NCBI RefSeq assembly: GCF_023101765.2
Contig: NC_064237.1
Location: 10,894,199 to 10,958,198 of the forward strand
Reading direction: 5' to 3'
Length of the DNA: 64,000 nt
Origin: Spodoptera frugiperda
Lineage: Eukaryota; Arthropoda; Insecta; Lepidoptera; Noctuidae
In this document: in pieces, positions 56,501 to 62,762 of the stretch
Layout: each line of letters opens with the position of its first letter
Numbering within the stretch: position 1 is the stretch's first letter
Notes under the pieces: generated by a model
Databases searched by the model: none
What the model was told of the DNA's origin: nothing
What the model saw: the letters and a program-made list of their open reading frames with translations, nothing else
Position numbers and translations under genes: made by a program

Positions 56501-59500
56501 AAAGTTTACCTTAGTCTGTTCCAACAGTTGATTGCATGCTTTAAACAGCTTGTACAGCTTGGTGGCGGTGTCCTCGCTGGTGAGGGTCCACTGCATGACG
56601 GTGTGGGCTATAAGGGCCTCGTAGCAATGTAGCGTCTGCTGGACTTTCAAACTCTTCGCCTTTGATTCTGGTGTCAAGTCTGACAGGTTGGCCTCTTCCT
56701 GTTATGGGAAATTCATATTTATTTTTATTGAATTAAAGCTCCAACCTTTGTGACGTGAGGTAAAATCATAAAGCTATTGCCGCTATGTTCGGCTCCTATT
56801 GATCGTAGCGTAATGTTCTATAGGTAGGTAGGTATAGCCTTCCTCAATAAATTAATATCTAACACAAAAATAATTATTCAAATCGGACCAGTATTTCCGG
56901 AAATTAGCGTAGTCACACAAATAAACTTTAGATTTATTTATATTATGTAACACATCCACATTTTTATACAATTCCTTTAACAAGCATTTTATCATAAAAT
57001 GTTCTCACCATATCAATATCGAAGAAGCTGTCAGCGTCACAGAGTTGCTGCATGACCCTATTGAGCTTGCTTTTCAAGTAAGCATGGCCGGTCTCCACGA
57101 CCTGGCTGGACAGGATGTCCTCCAGGTCCTCGATCTCAGTGGTCTGTAGGAACTGGGCCACTGCGAATAGGAGCTGGCCTATTGGCTCCTAGTGGTAGAA
57201 GGGATGGGGGGATTAAATAAAATATGTGTTAATTGGTGTTCTGATCCCCAGATCGGGCATAGGTTTTTTAGGTTTTTATTTTTAAAAACACAAAAATTTT
57301 GGAATTTTGTTCTGAATGCATTTATAAACACAAATTGTGGATTGTACTTATGTTAGCTTAGCGTTGCTTATCAGTCGATTATCCAGTCACAATGCCAACC
57401 ATTCAATTAATAAAACAATCTACAAAGCCATTTAAATAAAAAAAACAAAATCATAATATAACAATCTGAAGAAATAAAACGATTCTTTTTAACAGTCTTC
57501 TTAAGTTTTTGACTGCCAACAGAAAACTGTTGAAGGCAAATCCTCCGCTAACGTCGGTCACCGGTGACCACCATGGCGTTCAATGTGTTAGGTAACCTAT
57601 TTAAGTCCTCGTTATTCCTATGCTATTTTATATTCCACAGTAATTTTATGAATTTCAATACTCACAGTCAACACAACATTAACGCCGTTGACCTGCACAC
57701 ATTTGTCGATGAGCAGGGAGCCAGCAGTCACGTCCTCAGGCAGGTACTTGACCAAGTGGTCGTGAAACAATTCTAGGATAGTCTCGTGTAACATCGGCTT
57801 GTCTTTTGCACAGTCGTATAGTTCTGTAAATAAAAATACAATACGATGTATTAAGATCTACCGTTTATGTAAGGTAAACTAATATAAGAGAGAGGTTGTA
57901 AGGTAATACTACATTATTTTATACATCCAATACCTTTATGCCTTGTTCGCATTATTCTAATATTTTAGTCCAGTAGGGAAGTACATACGATCTCGCTGTT
58001 GTCCCAAAATCGAAGCCTGAGAGAGCTACTAAATACTCGCTACTTGACTAAAATATTAATGTAGTGCGAACAAGGCATTAGTACGAGTTTGTTTTACGAT
58101 TGACGAGCTCAAAACGAGAACGCATTCGGCGCTCTGATTGGTTAGTTCATTCTAGCCGACCAATCAGAGTCAGAGTGACGGGGAGTCAGAGGATGCAGGT
58201 GGCGACTTGTCGTTCTACGTGGAGGACCAAGGGGAGGCCTTTGTTCAGCAGTGGACGTCTCTCGGCTGATGATGATGATGATGATGAATCAGAGTGCCGA
58301 ACGCACTCTCGTTTCGTTTTCGTTCAACGTAAAGCAAACTCGTACTAAGAGTACAGATGTCCAAACCAAGTATAAAACAGATATAACTTACGTGAATACA
58401 GCAGTTGTTTGACGAGCGCGTCTTGTACGAGGCACCGTCGCAGTATCGATACTACTTCCATACACATCCCCTCGTTGCGGACTCGGGAGGTCACACTGTG
58501 ACATAAATAATGTATTTGTAAATGTGTAAGGATTTAAAGAAACTCCTCGAAGTGGTACAAAGGGGTGAACATAACGTAACACCGTCTTATTGCCAGTTAT
58601 GCTTAGAGTACTTGAAAGTTTCAAAATCAAAAATCCCAATAAGACTTTGACTTGGTATAGTAGCAATGCGTAATAGGAGCAAATCTGCCTTGTTGCATTA
58701 CTAGCGAAAAGTGCGCGTAGACATAAGCGAGATACAATATATTTTTATGGTCATATATAAAACCAGATAAGGATGAAATAATGATGCGAAATAAAAGATA
58801 TATTAAAACAAATACTTACGCCGCCCCATTCTGCGTAGTATGCAGGTCCACCGTGAGCTGTGTGAGGTAGGAGTGTCCGCTGTGCAGGTCGCTGCAGGTC
58901 TGGGAGCTACTGCTGGGCGCATTCACGCGCACGTTGCGCAGGACCGACAGGAACCCGGACAGCGCCAGGCAACGGTGCTGGGAGTCCCTGGGGGGAGGAG
59001 AGAGGGGTTTTAGGTGTGATATGGGCTGTATAGTTGTGGTAGAACATTGGTCGTTACATATAACGACCAAATCTTATGAGTTTAACATACATTTATTGTA
59101 CATGTTCATACACACGGGCGTCAATAATAGAAGACACTATAAAATTAACGTATTAAATTCTAAGTCAGATTAAAACTTTTATTTTTATTTTAAGCATTGC
59201 CTCGCACTACGATTTTCTCCTGTATCGTGGGTGCGTTTACAAACATACAAATTCACATACACATGACACCCAGACCCGAAACAACAATTTGTAGATTACA
59301 CAAAAAGTGCGGGAATCGAATCCGCGACACGTTGTGCGTGTAACTTGTAAACATACTAAAAAATCTCCTACTTACCTGGAATAAAGTCCTTTTCGACACA
59401 CCAGGACGAGAGTATCTCGAATCCTGGTACTGAAGTTGAAGAGTGGATGTACAGCATCCAGTATTGCTGCATGAGCCTTGTATCCAGCTGGAGACGGCTG

Positions 59501-62500
59501 GCAGTTCTCTAGGATCATGCTCAGCTGGGGACAACGTTCCACTGACACGGGCGTCAACTTGCACAGCACGTACAGGCATTCTGGTGAAAGAGAAGATTTG
59601 TGGCAGGTTTAAGTATGATCTAGACTAATAAATAAAATTGAAGTGTCTGTTTGTAATATTAATATAACCGCTTTTTATTACATGCATATGAATATACATA
59701 CTATAGTAGTAACATGGTCTGTCCGTCTGTTTGTTTGATCCGGCTAATCTCTGAAATGGCTGGACTAATTTTGACAACTAGTCACTAAATCCACGTGAGC
59801 AAACCTACGGCCATCAGCTAGTACACAGTAACGTAACACATTTTTTACTATACTTGTCCCGTGTCTCCCGCGCGGTTCTAATCGCCGTAGTGAAACAAAA
59901 AAAACATTTTGAACCAGTAATTCCGGAGTCTAGCACTTTCAAACAAACAAACAAACAAACAAACTCTTCAGCTTACATATCAAAGTATAGATAATAATAA
60001 TAACAATATACAATACCTGCATACTGCCTCAACGCGGTCTCGGTGCACAGTTTATCAGTGAGCTGCTGTAGTATAAAGGGCGCGGTCTCAGGCTGCGCCT
60101 TGCTCAGGCGCACCAGTATGAGCTTGCCGTGCGACCAACATGTCGAGGCCAGCGGCTTCACTCGCGACACCGACAGTAGAAGGAACGCGAGGTTGATGAG
60201 ACCCGCCACTGTCAGCTGACGGTGGTTCTTACTATAATTATGTAAAAAGGGCAAGGTTAGTTTATTTTCTTGTAAAAAAAACGTTGCCTCACACTACGAT
60301 TTTCTCCTGTGTTGTTGTTCTCGTTGATGGGCCCGGAACAACAATTTGTGGTTCACACAAAGATATGTTCCATGCGGGAATCGAACCCGATACCCATTGC
60401 GCGGCAGTCGATAGCCCTACCACCGCGCCAACAGTGCCGTTACAAACGTGCGAACTGTCTTAAATCATTTTTATCTGATCTCTAGCTCACACTGCTAGTG
60501 TTGTGTGTAACTACAAAGAAGGAATTGATCGATAGTCATAAGCAGGTAATTAGGAAATAACTATCATGAGATACACTAAATAACTAAAAAAATAATGGAG
60601 TAAAGCTCTACTAGTTTCGAGTAACAGAGGGACTTTTTATCATGAGCAGCGTGCGCAAACGCAGCACGCAGCCTACTGAAACTAGTAGAGCTTGTCTCCT
60701 TCAATTTACCTGACTAAACCGTGATTTTTTTAGTTAATTAATTAATTAATCGATAACGAGTTTTGACGTAGTAGTTCGCACGTTTGTAATGGCCCAAATA
60801 GTATAGTTATGTATATGTTATAGTGATGAATGTATAATGTATTCTGTAATATAAATAAATGATTCAGGGCGTCACAAAAAGCTGGTGTGAAACAACGCTG
60901 CGTCATATTACGCCGTGTGAATGCAGTTACTGGGGTGCCAATACATCACCCGATCCCCAAAAGGCCAGTTACGCACATACTTGTCCTGTGGTTAATGAAC
61001 CATTCATATTGACTTTGGCTTTGTGTATAAACACATCCTTGGATCGCACCAATGTATGTCGGTTTCTCGTGTGCCGGACTATACCATGAAAAAAAAACTT
61101 AATTTAATGATTGAAATGTAAAAATCATGCTCATGCACGTCACGTCCACCTCAACATCCTGTTACAATCAGGTTTTAATACTAAGGGTCCGTTCACACAG
61201 ACCGGCTCGGAGAGGAGAGCAAATTTTTATCACGTTGAAAACAGAGTTTTAAGTATTTATTTATGTGTATTAAGGTTAATTTTAATGAGCACTGTTTTTG
61301 TCAATAAAAATGCTTGACAGCGCTTGATGTGAACCGGTTGGCTCCTTGCGCTTCCAGCCGATCTATGTGAAATAGTTGGCGACTCCGCTGCGACCGACTC
61401 CAAGCATATACGATCCAGTCTGTGAAAAGAAAAATGCGCACCGATGCTCTCCGAGCCGGTCTGTGTGAACGGACCCCAATACTTCATTAATTCATTCGTT
61501 TATTTAATATAACATTCATATTTTGCCAATTATGTCATGCTTCCTGTGTAAGGTAAAACAAACTTGTTATCAAAAAACTCTAAACAACATTCTTTTACAA
61601 GCAATTTTGAAAATTTTAACTTTAACAAGCATTTCTATAACAAGCCAGGATCTGAATCTCGCAGGTTCAGACCCTAAACCCCTCGGCATGATAATCACAC
61701 TTGTAACCACTTCACCAACCAGGTACTTTTTTAAAAGTATAGGCTGGCAAACAAAAAGACTCTTGAATCCAATTCTGATCGATCGACATTGATATTGTGA
61801 AATTTCGTACTCTTGAGTTGGAACACCAGCGCCCAGTGCATCCGTATTGCGCGGTTTAGCTTTATATTCCGTACTGAATGCTATGCAGCTACGATTCTCG
61901 AAAAGCAGGAGTAGGAACGGGGTGGTTTTTAGTCAGTAAGAGTCTGACACTCCCTCCCACCTCGCCCACGGCGGGAGAAGTCATTGGATGATTTTCCCCC
62001 TCAAAAAAAATGCAGCTACGATTGAGGTTGTATAGTTTTGACATTCAATAATTATTTTGATGTTATTGTAATGAAAATGAAATGATAGTAAGATTGGCTT
62101 CAAGAGTAAGCGCACTGATAGTATGCGGCGCCGTCTATGGACACAAGTGGTTTTTCGGCCTTTTGGGGTCAGGAATTATTGGAATGTGGATTTGGGGATT
62201 GGCTTTGGGGGATGAAAGATTGTGCCGAAACACAAAACAAGCGATTTTCTGTGAAGTCTACTACAAATTACTATGTGGCAACTACATGAATACTAAAGCT
62301 AGAGTCCGATAAAGTTTGTGACTATGTATTAACATAGTGACAAACTTAAGCATGAATAGGGATGATGACGAAAGGTTATGAAAATGAAACATTAATATTT
62401 TTAGTTAGTTAGACAATGAAAAGTTATTAGACATGTAAATGAATAAAAATGTGTGTCAAATGTTTGAAATGAATAATGTAGAATTAATTAAAGTATATTA

Positions 62501-62743
62501 ATGATTGATTCATCAACGAATCAATGAAACACTTGAATGAACACTTTTACATGTCAAAATTATTCTAAAAAAATCTAATTGGGGTCGGCTTCATCATCCC
62601 TATTGTAGTACTTACCTCTCCGTGGTGAGAACCTTGAGTAGACTAACTATGTCCACGTCTGGTGGTAGCACGGCGCGAACCCACGCAGACTCCCGAGCTC
62701 GGAACTCGTCCATGCTGCGCTGTTCTATTGCTGACTTTACCAG
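47400..62743 (-). CDS. FANCI, Fanconi anaemia group I protein (5' partial; gene-level entry)
   Basis: FANCI forms the nuclear ID2 clamp with FANCD2 on DNA at interstrand crosslinks. Both are monoubiquitinated by the FA core complex. Eighteen exons (listed separately) join in consistent phase to 1,009 codons plus TAG. Diagnostic matches to vertebrate FANCI include ETKLIPRLVLEAE with LSTKAK near the C-terminus, LGTARDFRIK (human LSTSRDFKIK), the basic end STRKRRRVS, and RDTLVLVCRKGLYSR at the ubiquitination site (human RDCLILVLRKAMF). Human FANCI is 1,328 residues, so roughly the first quarter to third lies outside the window to the right. Introns are loaded with SINEs and MITEs. The family assignment rests on my recollection of the human protein and is strong over many exons. 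Confidence 0.95.
48590..48770 (+). mobile_element. SINE-C copy
   Basis: GCACGGTTGGTGCGGTGGCT, CGGTTCGATTCCCGAACGG (B box), GATCCACAAATTGTCGTTTT, CAGGAGAAAATCC. Opposite in orientation to FANCI. Confidence 0.75.
49116..49250. mobile_element. Family-F TIR element
   Basis: TTAACTAAAAAATAACGGTT at the left and AACAGTGATTTTTATTTAAT at the right, imperfectly inverted. Related to 3757-3880, 52832-52995 and 60560-60745. Confidence 0.6.
49547..49661 (-). CDS. FANCI exon: LNWQQYLSLGTARDFRIK
   Basis: Acceptor ATCACAG|TTA, donor GAAG|GTAAAT. Encodes LNWQQYLSLGTARDFRIK, APVLQEVLNAQEQADETRDE. The ARDFRIK stretch matches human SRDFKIKGNILDMVL, one of the best-conserved FANCI segments. Confidence 0.93.
49919..50129 (+). 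mobile_element. SINE-B copy lacking its head
   Basis: Starts inside the tRNA-like part (GGGACTCGGGTTCGATTCCC), with GTAGTAGCATGGAGCCTGGA and an extended T run before CTACGGGAATAAAAGGCGTA. Antisense to FANCI in its intron. Confidence 0.75.
50168..50360 (-). CDS. FANCI exon: FERLLKLCGKKL...LRETKLIP
   Basis: Acceptor TCTCTTTAG|T, donor CTAAG|GTAACA. Reads FERLLKLCGKKLSSVTDNLI, TYLEASQNKETATKLLRE, TKLIPRLVLEAELFSKRLIL, LSTKAK. Human counterpart has [20 protein letters not shown] and LSKKSK at the same spot. Confidence 0.95.
51128..51280. mobile_element. MITE-2 copy carrying a SINE-A insertion
   Basis: CCCTTAGTACGAGTTTGCTT left end, inner CTCTGATTGGTTGG and CCGGCCAATCAAAGC stems, right end AAAGCAAACTCATACTAAGGG. 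SINE-A has inserted at its right edge and duplicated 14 bases of it. Confidence 0.85.
51281..51437 (-). mobile_element. SINE-A inserted into MITE-2
   Basis: Full-length minus-strand SINE-A. ACTCATACTAAGGG occurs at 51267-51280 and again at 51439-51452, a 14-bp target duplication within the MITE end. It ends 29 bp from the FANCI donor site at 51466. Confidence 0.9.
51467..51656 (-). CDS. FANCI exon: DLTEIYKSVVLQL...MAQTV
   Basis: Acceptor TGTTACAG|AT, donor TACG|GTAAGC. Reads LTEIYKSVVLQLCQMTSW, TAGCCKLRCSLGAASERVLA, AAVRLYSMLAALVKQIDPVM, AQTV. Aligns to human KAIIMQLGTLLTFFHELVQ and MYTTLTALVRYYLQV. GC-rich codons. Confidence 0.93.
51700..52080 (+). mobile_element. Two RTE-type 3' tails
   Basis: 51703-51765 (GGGAGGCCTTTGCCCTGCAG) and 51987-52077 (GCTTCCAACCGGCCTATCTG, GAGGCTTATGTTCAGCAATG, then ATATGATGATAA). 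Both are plus-strand LINE tails inside a FANCI intron. Confidence 0.7.
52249..52513. mobile_element. hAT-like MITE with perfect 8-bp duplication
   Basis: Ends CATAGGCGTAGCCAGG and CCTGGCTACGCCTATG are exact inverted repeats; GATGAACT flanks both sides (52241-52248, 52514-52521). Inside are a G/C-run pair (GGGGGTTCAAACCCCCCC) and T runs. 265 bp, no coding capacity, 30 bp from the FANCI exon at 52544. Confidence 0.9.
52544..52742 (-). CDS. FANCI exon: EEDTSAGEETENFHGIDS...
   Basis: Acceptor AACATTCACAG|GAA, donor GCGAG|GTACAT. Reads EEDTSAGEETENFHGIDSRT, GHAVLVTICGQLAARARGLE, HLLARARDLAAAAALAVHSA, EQRIMR. Corresponds to human [20 protein letters not shown] and VDWLITKL. The Ala/Arg-rich, GC-rich stretch is unusual against the AT-rich flanks. 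Confidence 0.92.
52832..52995. mobile_element. Family-F TIR element
   Basis: Contains GAAGAGTCTCTCTGTGACTC, CTAGTAGAGCTTTTCTC and AAACCGTGATTTTTAGTTAA followed by TTAGTATGTCTCACGATAG, shared with 3757, 49116 and 60560. Confidence 0.6.
53238..53393 (-). CDS. FANCI exon: VLVKLEDYIRTSTQDC...VLGRID
   Basis: Acceptor TCTGTCCAG|GTT, donor CGAT|GTAAGG, both phase 0. Reads VLVKLEDYIRTSTQDCVSLV, GPVLTAGCSELQEAALLDEL, LVKLATVLGRID. The unspliced frame runs on to 53106, but the GTAAGG donor gives continuity with the next exon (LGRID|EEDT, human HLGDIDQDVE). Confidence 0.93.
53431..53479. repeat. Perfect 21-bp inverted repeat with 7-base loop
   Basis: The arm 53431-53451 (starting CTTGTTTCCTCTTC) is the exact complement of 53459-53479, separated by CAGCATT. 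It lies in the FANCI intron, 37 bp upstream (transcript sense) of the exon ending at 53393, next to an AT-rich run. Confidence 0.95.
53782..53975 (-). CDS. FANCI exon: GTNESASECLASILDNVH...
   Basis: Acceptor TTATTTCAG|CG, donor CTAGG|GTATGA. Reads GTNESASECLASILDNVHTA, LQHIEADSVPDERDLVVKKQ, LQLLIQIAAMLLETPTASCP, LKTR. Matches human [20 protein letters not shown] and LLVTVLTSLSKLLE in order. Confidence 0.92.
54061..54200 (+). mobile_element. Element E copy
   Basis: CTTCTGCCAGCAGATTCGCC, TGTGTTATTCCAAACCATAA, CCCGATCCCTTCAGCCATTT, then GACGTGAT. The same series as 16849-16990; a dispersed repeat in a FANCI intron. Confidence 0.65.
54504..54631 (-). CDS. FANCI exon: FQNMCGFDDQVALTCLEV...
   Basis: Acceptor TACATTACAG|A, donor TATAA|GTGAGT. 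Reads FQNMCGFDDQVALTCLEVFK, TCLTLLFSPLYMLKMDCFLS, II. Human FQNLCDITRVLLW and [20 protein letters not shown] align directly. Confidence 0.94.
55071..55250 (-). CDS. FANCI exon: DEVSWASLEQRNQIRARR...
   Basis: Acceptor ATATTCCAG|T, donor GTCAG|GTAAGA. Reads DEVSWASLEQRNQIRARRDF, HMWALRSVQSVLLTDNIDKK, DVATNVVRIATLLYNKAVV. Joins RFQNM of the next exon through a split AGA codon. Confidence 0.92.
55337..55430. mobile_element. Family-G MITE (short)
   Basis: GAGATGTGCTATGCTACGTT and CATAGCTTAGTATTGGTGG: imperfect inverted ends of the family seen at 1070 and 2385, here about 95 bp in a FANCI intron. Confidence 0.55.
55738..55949 (-). CDS. FANCI exon: VLPKSSKKGNKSLNET...
   Basis: Acceptor CCCATTTCCAG|GTC, donor TATAG|GTATGT. 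Reads VLPKSSKKGNKSLNETRETV, a Lys/Ser-rich run (KSQKSQKSQKEKGKGPVK), then LSNLVKDKAGPFKPLPCLWN, PGFCQKIIELLY. The basic run fits the Lys-rich linker of human FANCI (EKAGKAKTKMANKT) but is longer, with three QKS repeats. Confidence 0.93.
56395..56480 (+). repeat. Dispersed repeat (GTTGAAGGCGAATCCTCC)
   Basis: TGTTGAAGGCGAATCCTCCG, CACCGGTCAC, a C-rich run, then TCATGGCGTTAAACATC. The same core is at 57529-57595 and, inverted, at 40360-40460. Class unknown. Confidence 0.55.
56510..56698 (-). CDS. FANCI exon: EEANLSDLTPESKAKS...
   Basis: Acceptor CCATAACAG|GAA, donor CTAAG|GTAAAC, both phase 0. Reads EEANLSDLTPESKAKSLKVQ, QTLHCYEALIAHTVMQWTLT, SEDTATKLYKLFKACNQLLE, QTK. Matches human [20 protein letters not shown]. 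Confidence 0.93.
57009..57188 (-). CDS. FANCI exon: EPIGQLLFAVAQFLQTTE...
   Basis: Acceptor CTACCACTAG|GAG, donor ATATG|GTGAGA, phase 0. Reads EPIGQLLFAVAQFLQTTEIE, DLEDILSSQVVETGHAYLKS, KLNRVMQQLCDADSFFDIDM. EDLEDILSS equals human YEDLDDILESITNRM. Confidence 0.94.
57500..57600 (+). repeat. Dispersed repeat, second intronic copy
   Basis: CTGTTGAAGGCAAATCCTCC, GTCGGTCACCGGTGACCACC (containing the palindrome GGTCACCGGTGACC), ATGGCGTTCAATGTG. Same family as 56395 and 40360. Confidence 0.6.
57666..57823 (-). CDS. FANCI exon: LYDCAKDKPMLHETILEL...
   Basis: Acceptor TTATTTACAG|AA, donor TTGACT|GTGAGT. Reads LYDCAKDKPMLHETILELFH, DHLVKYLPEDVTAGSLLIDK, CVQVNGVNVVLT. Human [20 protein letters not shown] with the YEPKPDLLPPLKLEACI region aligns. 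Confidence 0.92.
58079..58349. mobile_element. MITE-2 copy split by an RTE tail
   Basis: Left part GTACGAGTTTGTTTTACG with CTCTGATTGGTTAG; right part ATCAGAGTGCCGAACGC with TAAAGCAAACTCGTACTAAG. The two arms still pair once the insertion 58170-58286 is removed. Confidence 0.85.
58170..58286 (+). mobile_element. RTE-type 3' tail inserted in MITE-2
   Basis: 117 bp including GGGGAGGCCTTTGTTCAGCA, GTGGACGTCTCTCGGC and a (TGA)n run. AATCAGAG is duplicated at 58162-58169 and 58287-58294. A short, 5'-truncated LINE insertion. Confidence 0.85.
58392..58495 (-). CDS. FANCI exon: VTSRVRNEGMCMEVVSIL...
   Basis: Acceptor TTATGTCACAG|T, donor TTCAC|GTAAGT. Reads VTSRVRNEGMCMEVVSILRR, CLVQDALVKQLLYS. Human [20 protein letters not shown] is clearly the same segment. 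Confidence 0.93.
58820..58987 (-). CDS. FANCI exon with S/TQ cluster
   Basis: Acceptor CTCCCCCCAG|G, donor GCGGC|GTAAGT. Reads DSQHRCLALSGFLSVLRNVR, VNAPSSSSQTCSDLHSGHSY, LTQLTVDLHTTQNGA. Contains SQT, LTQ and TTQ plus an N-terminal DSQ. In vertebrate FANCI an S/TQ cluster at this place (just after the ubiquitinated Lys) is phosphorylated by ATR to switch on the ID2 complex. Its presence here is seen; its use is inferred. Confidence 0.94.
59193..59350 (-). mobile_element. SINE-C copy
   Basis: ACTACGATTTTCTCCTGTAT, AACAACAATTTGTAGATTAC, GCGGGAATCGAATCCGC (B box on the minus strand). Same strand as FANCI, immediately downstream of the exon at 59376. Confidence 0.75.
59376..59580 (-). CDS. FANCI exon with ubiquitination-site lysine
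   Basis: Acceptor TTTCACCAG|AA, donor TCCAG|GTAAGT. Reads CLYVLCKLTPVSVERCPQLS, MILENCQPSPAGYKAHAAIL, DAVHPLFNFSTRIRDTLVLV, CRKGLYS. The Lys codon at 59390-59392 in VCRKGLY lines up with human Lys523 (VLRKAMF), the residue monoubiquitinated by FANCL/UBE2T. Confidence 0.95.
60017..60231 (-). CDS. FANCI exon: KNHRQLTVAGLINLAFLL...
   Basis: Acceptor ATAATTATAG|T, donor ATGCAG|GTATTG. Reads KNHRQLTVAGLINLAFLLLS, VSRVKPLASTCWSHGKLILV, RLSKAQPETAPFILQQLTDK, LCTETALRQYA. Helical-repeat type sequence matching human [20 protein letters not shown]. Confidence 0.9.
60283..60438 (-). mobile_element. SINE-C copy
   Basis: ACTACGATTTTCTCCTGTGT, CGGAACAACAATTTGTGGTT, GCGGGAATCGAACCCGA (B box), ACCACCGCGCCAACAGTG (A-box end). 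It looks tRNA-like, but the body is SINE. Confidence 0.75.
60560..60745. mobile_element. Family-F element, largest copy
   Basis: TAACTAAAAAAATAATGGAG then AGCTCTACTAGTTTCGAG on the left; ACTAGTAGAGCTTGTCTCC and AAACCGTGATTTTTTTAGTT on the right, forming an inner inverted repeat. In the large FANCI intron. Confidence 0.6.
61185..61476. mobile_element. TIR element (GGGTCCGTTCACACAGACCG)
   Basis: About 290 bp with ~30-bp inverted ends, GGGTCCGTTCACACAGACCG and the complementary CGGTCTGTGTGAACGGACCC, continuing through GCTCGGAGAG/CTCTCCGAGC. AATACT stands near both borders, a possible target duplication. No coding capacity. Confidence 0.85.
61897..62009 (+). mobile_element. 5'-truncated SINE-A with 14-bp duplication
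   Basis: Starts at CTCGAAAAGCAGGAGTAGGA (lacking the first ~50 bp) and ends CCCCCTC plus A tail. ATGCAGCTACGATT is at 61883-61896 and again at 62010-62023. Truncation at the 5' end with an A tail and duplication is the signature of LINE-driven retroposition. Confidence 0.92.
62115..62260 (+). mobile_element. Diverged element D
   Basis: GGCGCCGTCTATGGACACA, GGAATGTGGATTTGGGGATT, GTGCCGAAACACAA and GCGATTTTCTGTGAAGTC: element D with several internal deletions. Confidence 0.5.
62616..62743 (-). CDS. FANCI most 5' exon in the window
   Basis: Acceptor TATACTTTTCAG|CTG, donor GAGAG|GTAAGT. Reads LVKSAIEQRSMDEFRARESA, WVRAVLPPDVDIVSLLKVLT, TE. It starts at phase 0, so a further upstream exon is required beyond the LINE to the right. 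Position suits human [20 protein letters not shown]. Confidence 0.88.
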
Positions 62744-62762
62744 CTGAAAAGTATAACATTAT

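Noticed and set aside
56153..56632. 159-codon plus-strand frame
   Set aside because: Combines a dispersed repeat with the antisense of a FANCI exon; no protein family visible.
60355..60440. Possible tRNA gene (CGGGAATCGAACCCGA, ACCACCGCGCCAACAGTG)
   Set aside because: Part of SINE-C, shared with 59193 and 48590; no complete cloverleaf.
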